DNA of 7,157 nt, taken from NCBI GenBank assembly GCA_029264225.1, contig JARICB010000013.1:1-7157 (forward strand). Reading direction: 5' to 3'. This document shows positions 6,975 through 7,157 of the stretch, piece after piece; the first letter of the stretch is position 1; the number at the start of each line of letters is the position of its first letter. This stretch comes from Nocardioides sp. Its GTDB lineage: Bacteria; Actinomycetota; Actinomycetes; Propionibacteriales; Nocardioidaceae. The notes beneath the pieces are model-generated. The model saw only the letters and a list, made by a program, of their open reading frames with translations. It did not search any database and was not told the DNA's origin. A program made the translations under genes and the position numbers.

Positions 6975-7003
6975 TTGGGAGCGAGCGCCACCCGTGGGAT
7001 AAC
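6975..7003 (+). promoter_or_regulatory. Candidate promoter of tRNA-Leu
   Basis: TTGGGA (6975-6980) matches four of six -35 consensus bases. After exactly 17 nt it is followed by GATAAC (6998-7003), which matches four of six -10 bases. Transcription would begin around 7010, giving a leader of about ten bases before the mature tRNA 5' end at 7019, a typical layout for a single tRNA gene. Confidence 0.5.
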
Positions 7004-7018
7004 CTTGGCCCGCTTCTC

Positions 7019-7102
7019 GCGCGAGTGGCGGAATTGGCAGACGCGCACGGTTCAGGTCCGTGTGTCCGAAAGGACGTGGGGGTTCAAGTCCCCCCTCGCG
7101 CA
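7019..7102 (+). tRNA. tRNA-Leu, anticodon CAG
   Basis: A full class II tRNA can be folded by eye. The acceptor stem pairs GCGCGAG (7019-7025) with CTCGCGC (7095-7101), seven pairs, followed by discriminator A at 7102. The D stem is GCG/CGC. The anticodon stem is CACGG/CCGTG around the loop TTCAGGT, giving anticodon CAG, which reads the Leu codon CUG. A long variable arm (GTCC-GAAA-GGAC) is typical of Leu. The T arm is GGGGG-TTCAAGT-CCCCC (7078-7094). The 3' CCA is not encoded (CAG follows the discriminator) and must be added after transcription. CUG is a very common Leu codon in GC-rich genomes, so this is a major isoacceptor. It is divergent from fhaA; M. tuberculosis also has a tRNA-Leu gene (leuT) beside fhaA, from memory. 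Confidence 0.97.
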
Positions 7103-7110
7103 CAGTGAGT

Positions 7111-7143
7111 GAAGGCCCCGGATCCAGTGGATCCGGGGCCTTC
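7111..7143 (+). terminator. Hairpin terminator downstream of tRNA-Leu
   Basis: A perfect inverted repeat: the left arm at 7111-7125 (GAAGGCCCCGGATCC) pairs over all 15 bases with 7129-7143 around the three-base loop AGT. It starts 8 nt after the tRNA end. There is no T-run after the stem (GTCATC follows), which is common for actinobacterial terminators. Being symmetric, it could also stop transcription arriving from the other side. Confidence 0.8.
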
Positions 7144-7157
7144 GTCATCTCCGGCGC

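Larger units (their letters stand above)
6788..7018. other. Divergent intergenic region between fhaA and tRNA-Leu
   Basis: About 230 bases with no supported gene. It holds the fhaA ribosome-binding site, candidate operon promoters on the minus strand and a candidate tRNA promoter on the plus strand. A small GC palindrome (GGGCG-GCG-CGCCC, 6898-6910) is the only other structure noticed and may be chance in such GC-rich DNA. Open frames crossing this region run into the tRNA and are not believable proteins. Confidence 0.8.

Noticed and set aside
6930..7112. 60-codon plus-strand frame through the tRNA
   Set aside because: EWRNWQTRTVQVRV is a well-known spurious translation of tRNA-Leu and not a gene.
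6714..7148. 144-codon minus-strand frame covering the tRNA
   Set aside because: Its segment EGGLEPPRPFGHTDLNRA is the familiar false protein made by translating the complement of a tRNA-Leu gene.

Overview
The window is GC-rich. It carries six tightly packed genes on the minus strand and one tRNA gene on the plus strand. Read in transcription order (right to left), the genes are fhaA, fhaB, pstP, rodA, pbpA and the 5' part of a Ser/Thr kinase gene that runs off the left edge. This is the conserved actinobacterial cell-growth and division signalling cluster, the same order as fhaA-fhaB-pstP-rodA-pbpA-pknA-pknB in Mycobacterium tuberculosis. A tRNA-Leu gene next to fhaA also matches the mycobacterial arrangement as I remember it. 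High GC, frequent GTG starts and the short FhaA suggest a non-mycobacterial actinomycete, possibly Nocardioidaceae or another member of Propionibacteriales. That lineage guess is inference only.

Layout: 1-1446 is a PknA-type receptor kinase, open at its C-terminal end. 1443-2903 is the class B penicillin-binding protein PbpA. 2900-4303 is the SEDS glycosyltransferase RodA. 4300-5595 is the PP2C phosphatase PstP. 5600-6076 is the membrane-anchored FHA protein FhaB. 6080-6787 is the soluble FHA protein FhaA. 6788-7018 is a divergent intergenic region with candidate promoters for both directions. 7019-7102 is tRNA-Leu(CAG), followed by a perfect 15-bp hairpin at 7111-7143.

The genes form one operon. 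pstP/rodA overlap by ATGA, and rodA/pbpA and pbpA/pknA each overlap by GTGA. fhaA/fhaB and fhaB/pstP are separated by only 3 and 4 bases. No terminator-like hairpin interrupts the series. The logic is a closed signalling loop: the kinase phosphorylates Thr residues, PstP removes the phosphates, FhaA and FhaB read phospho-Thr, and RodA with PbpA form the glycan polymerase/transpeptidase pair that such signalling controls. This functional model comes from the known families, mainly mycobacterial work, and is not shown by this sequence.

I found no mobile element, CRISPR array or clearly novel system. The points most worth a second look are an extracellular PASTA domain plus a Pro/Thr-rich tail on a kinase in the PknA position, a shared E-x-T-Q-V motif in the kinase linker and the RodA tail, and a divergent metal-site motif in PstP.
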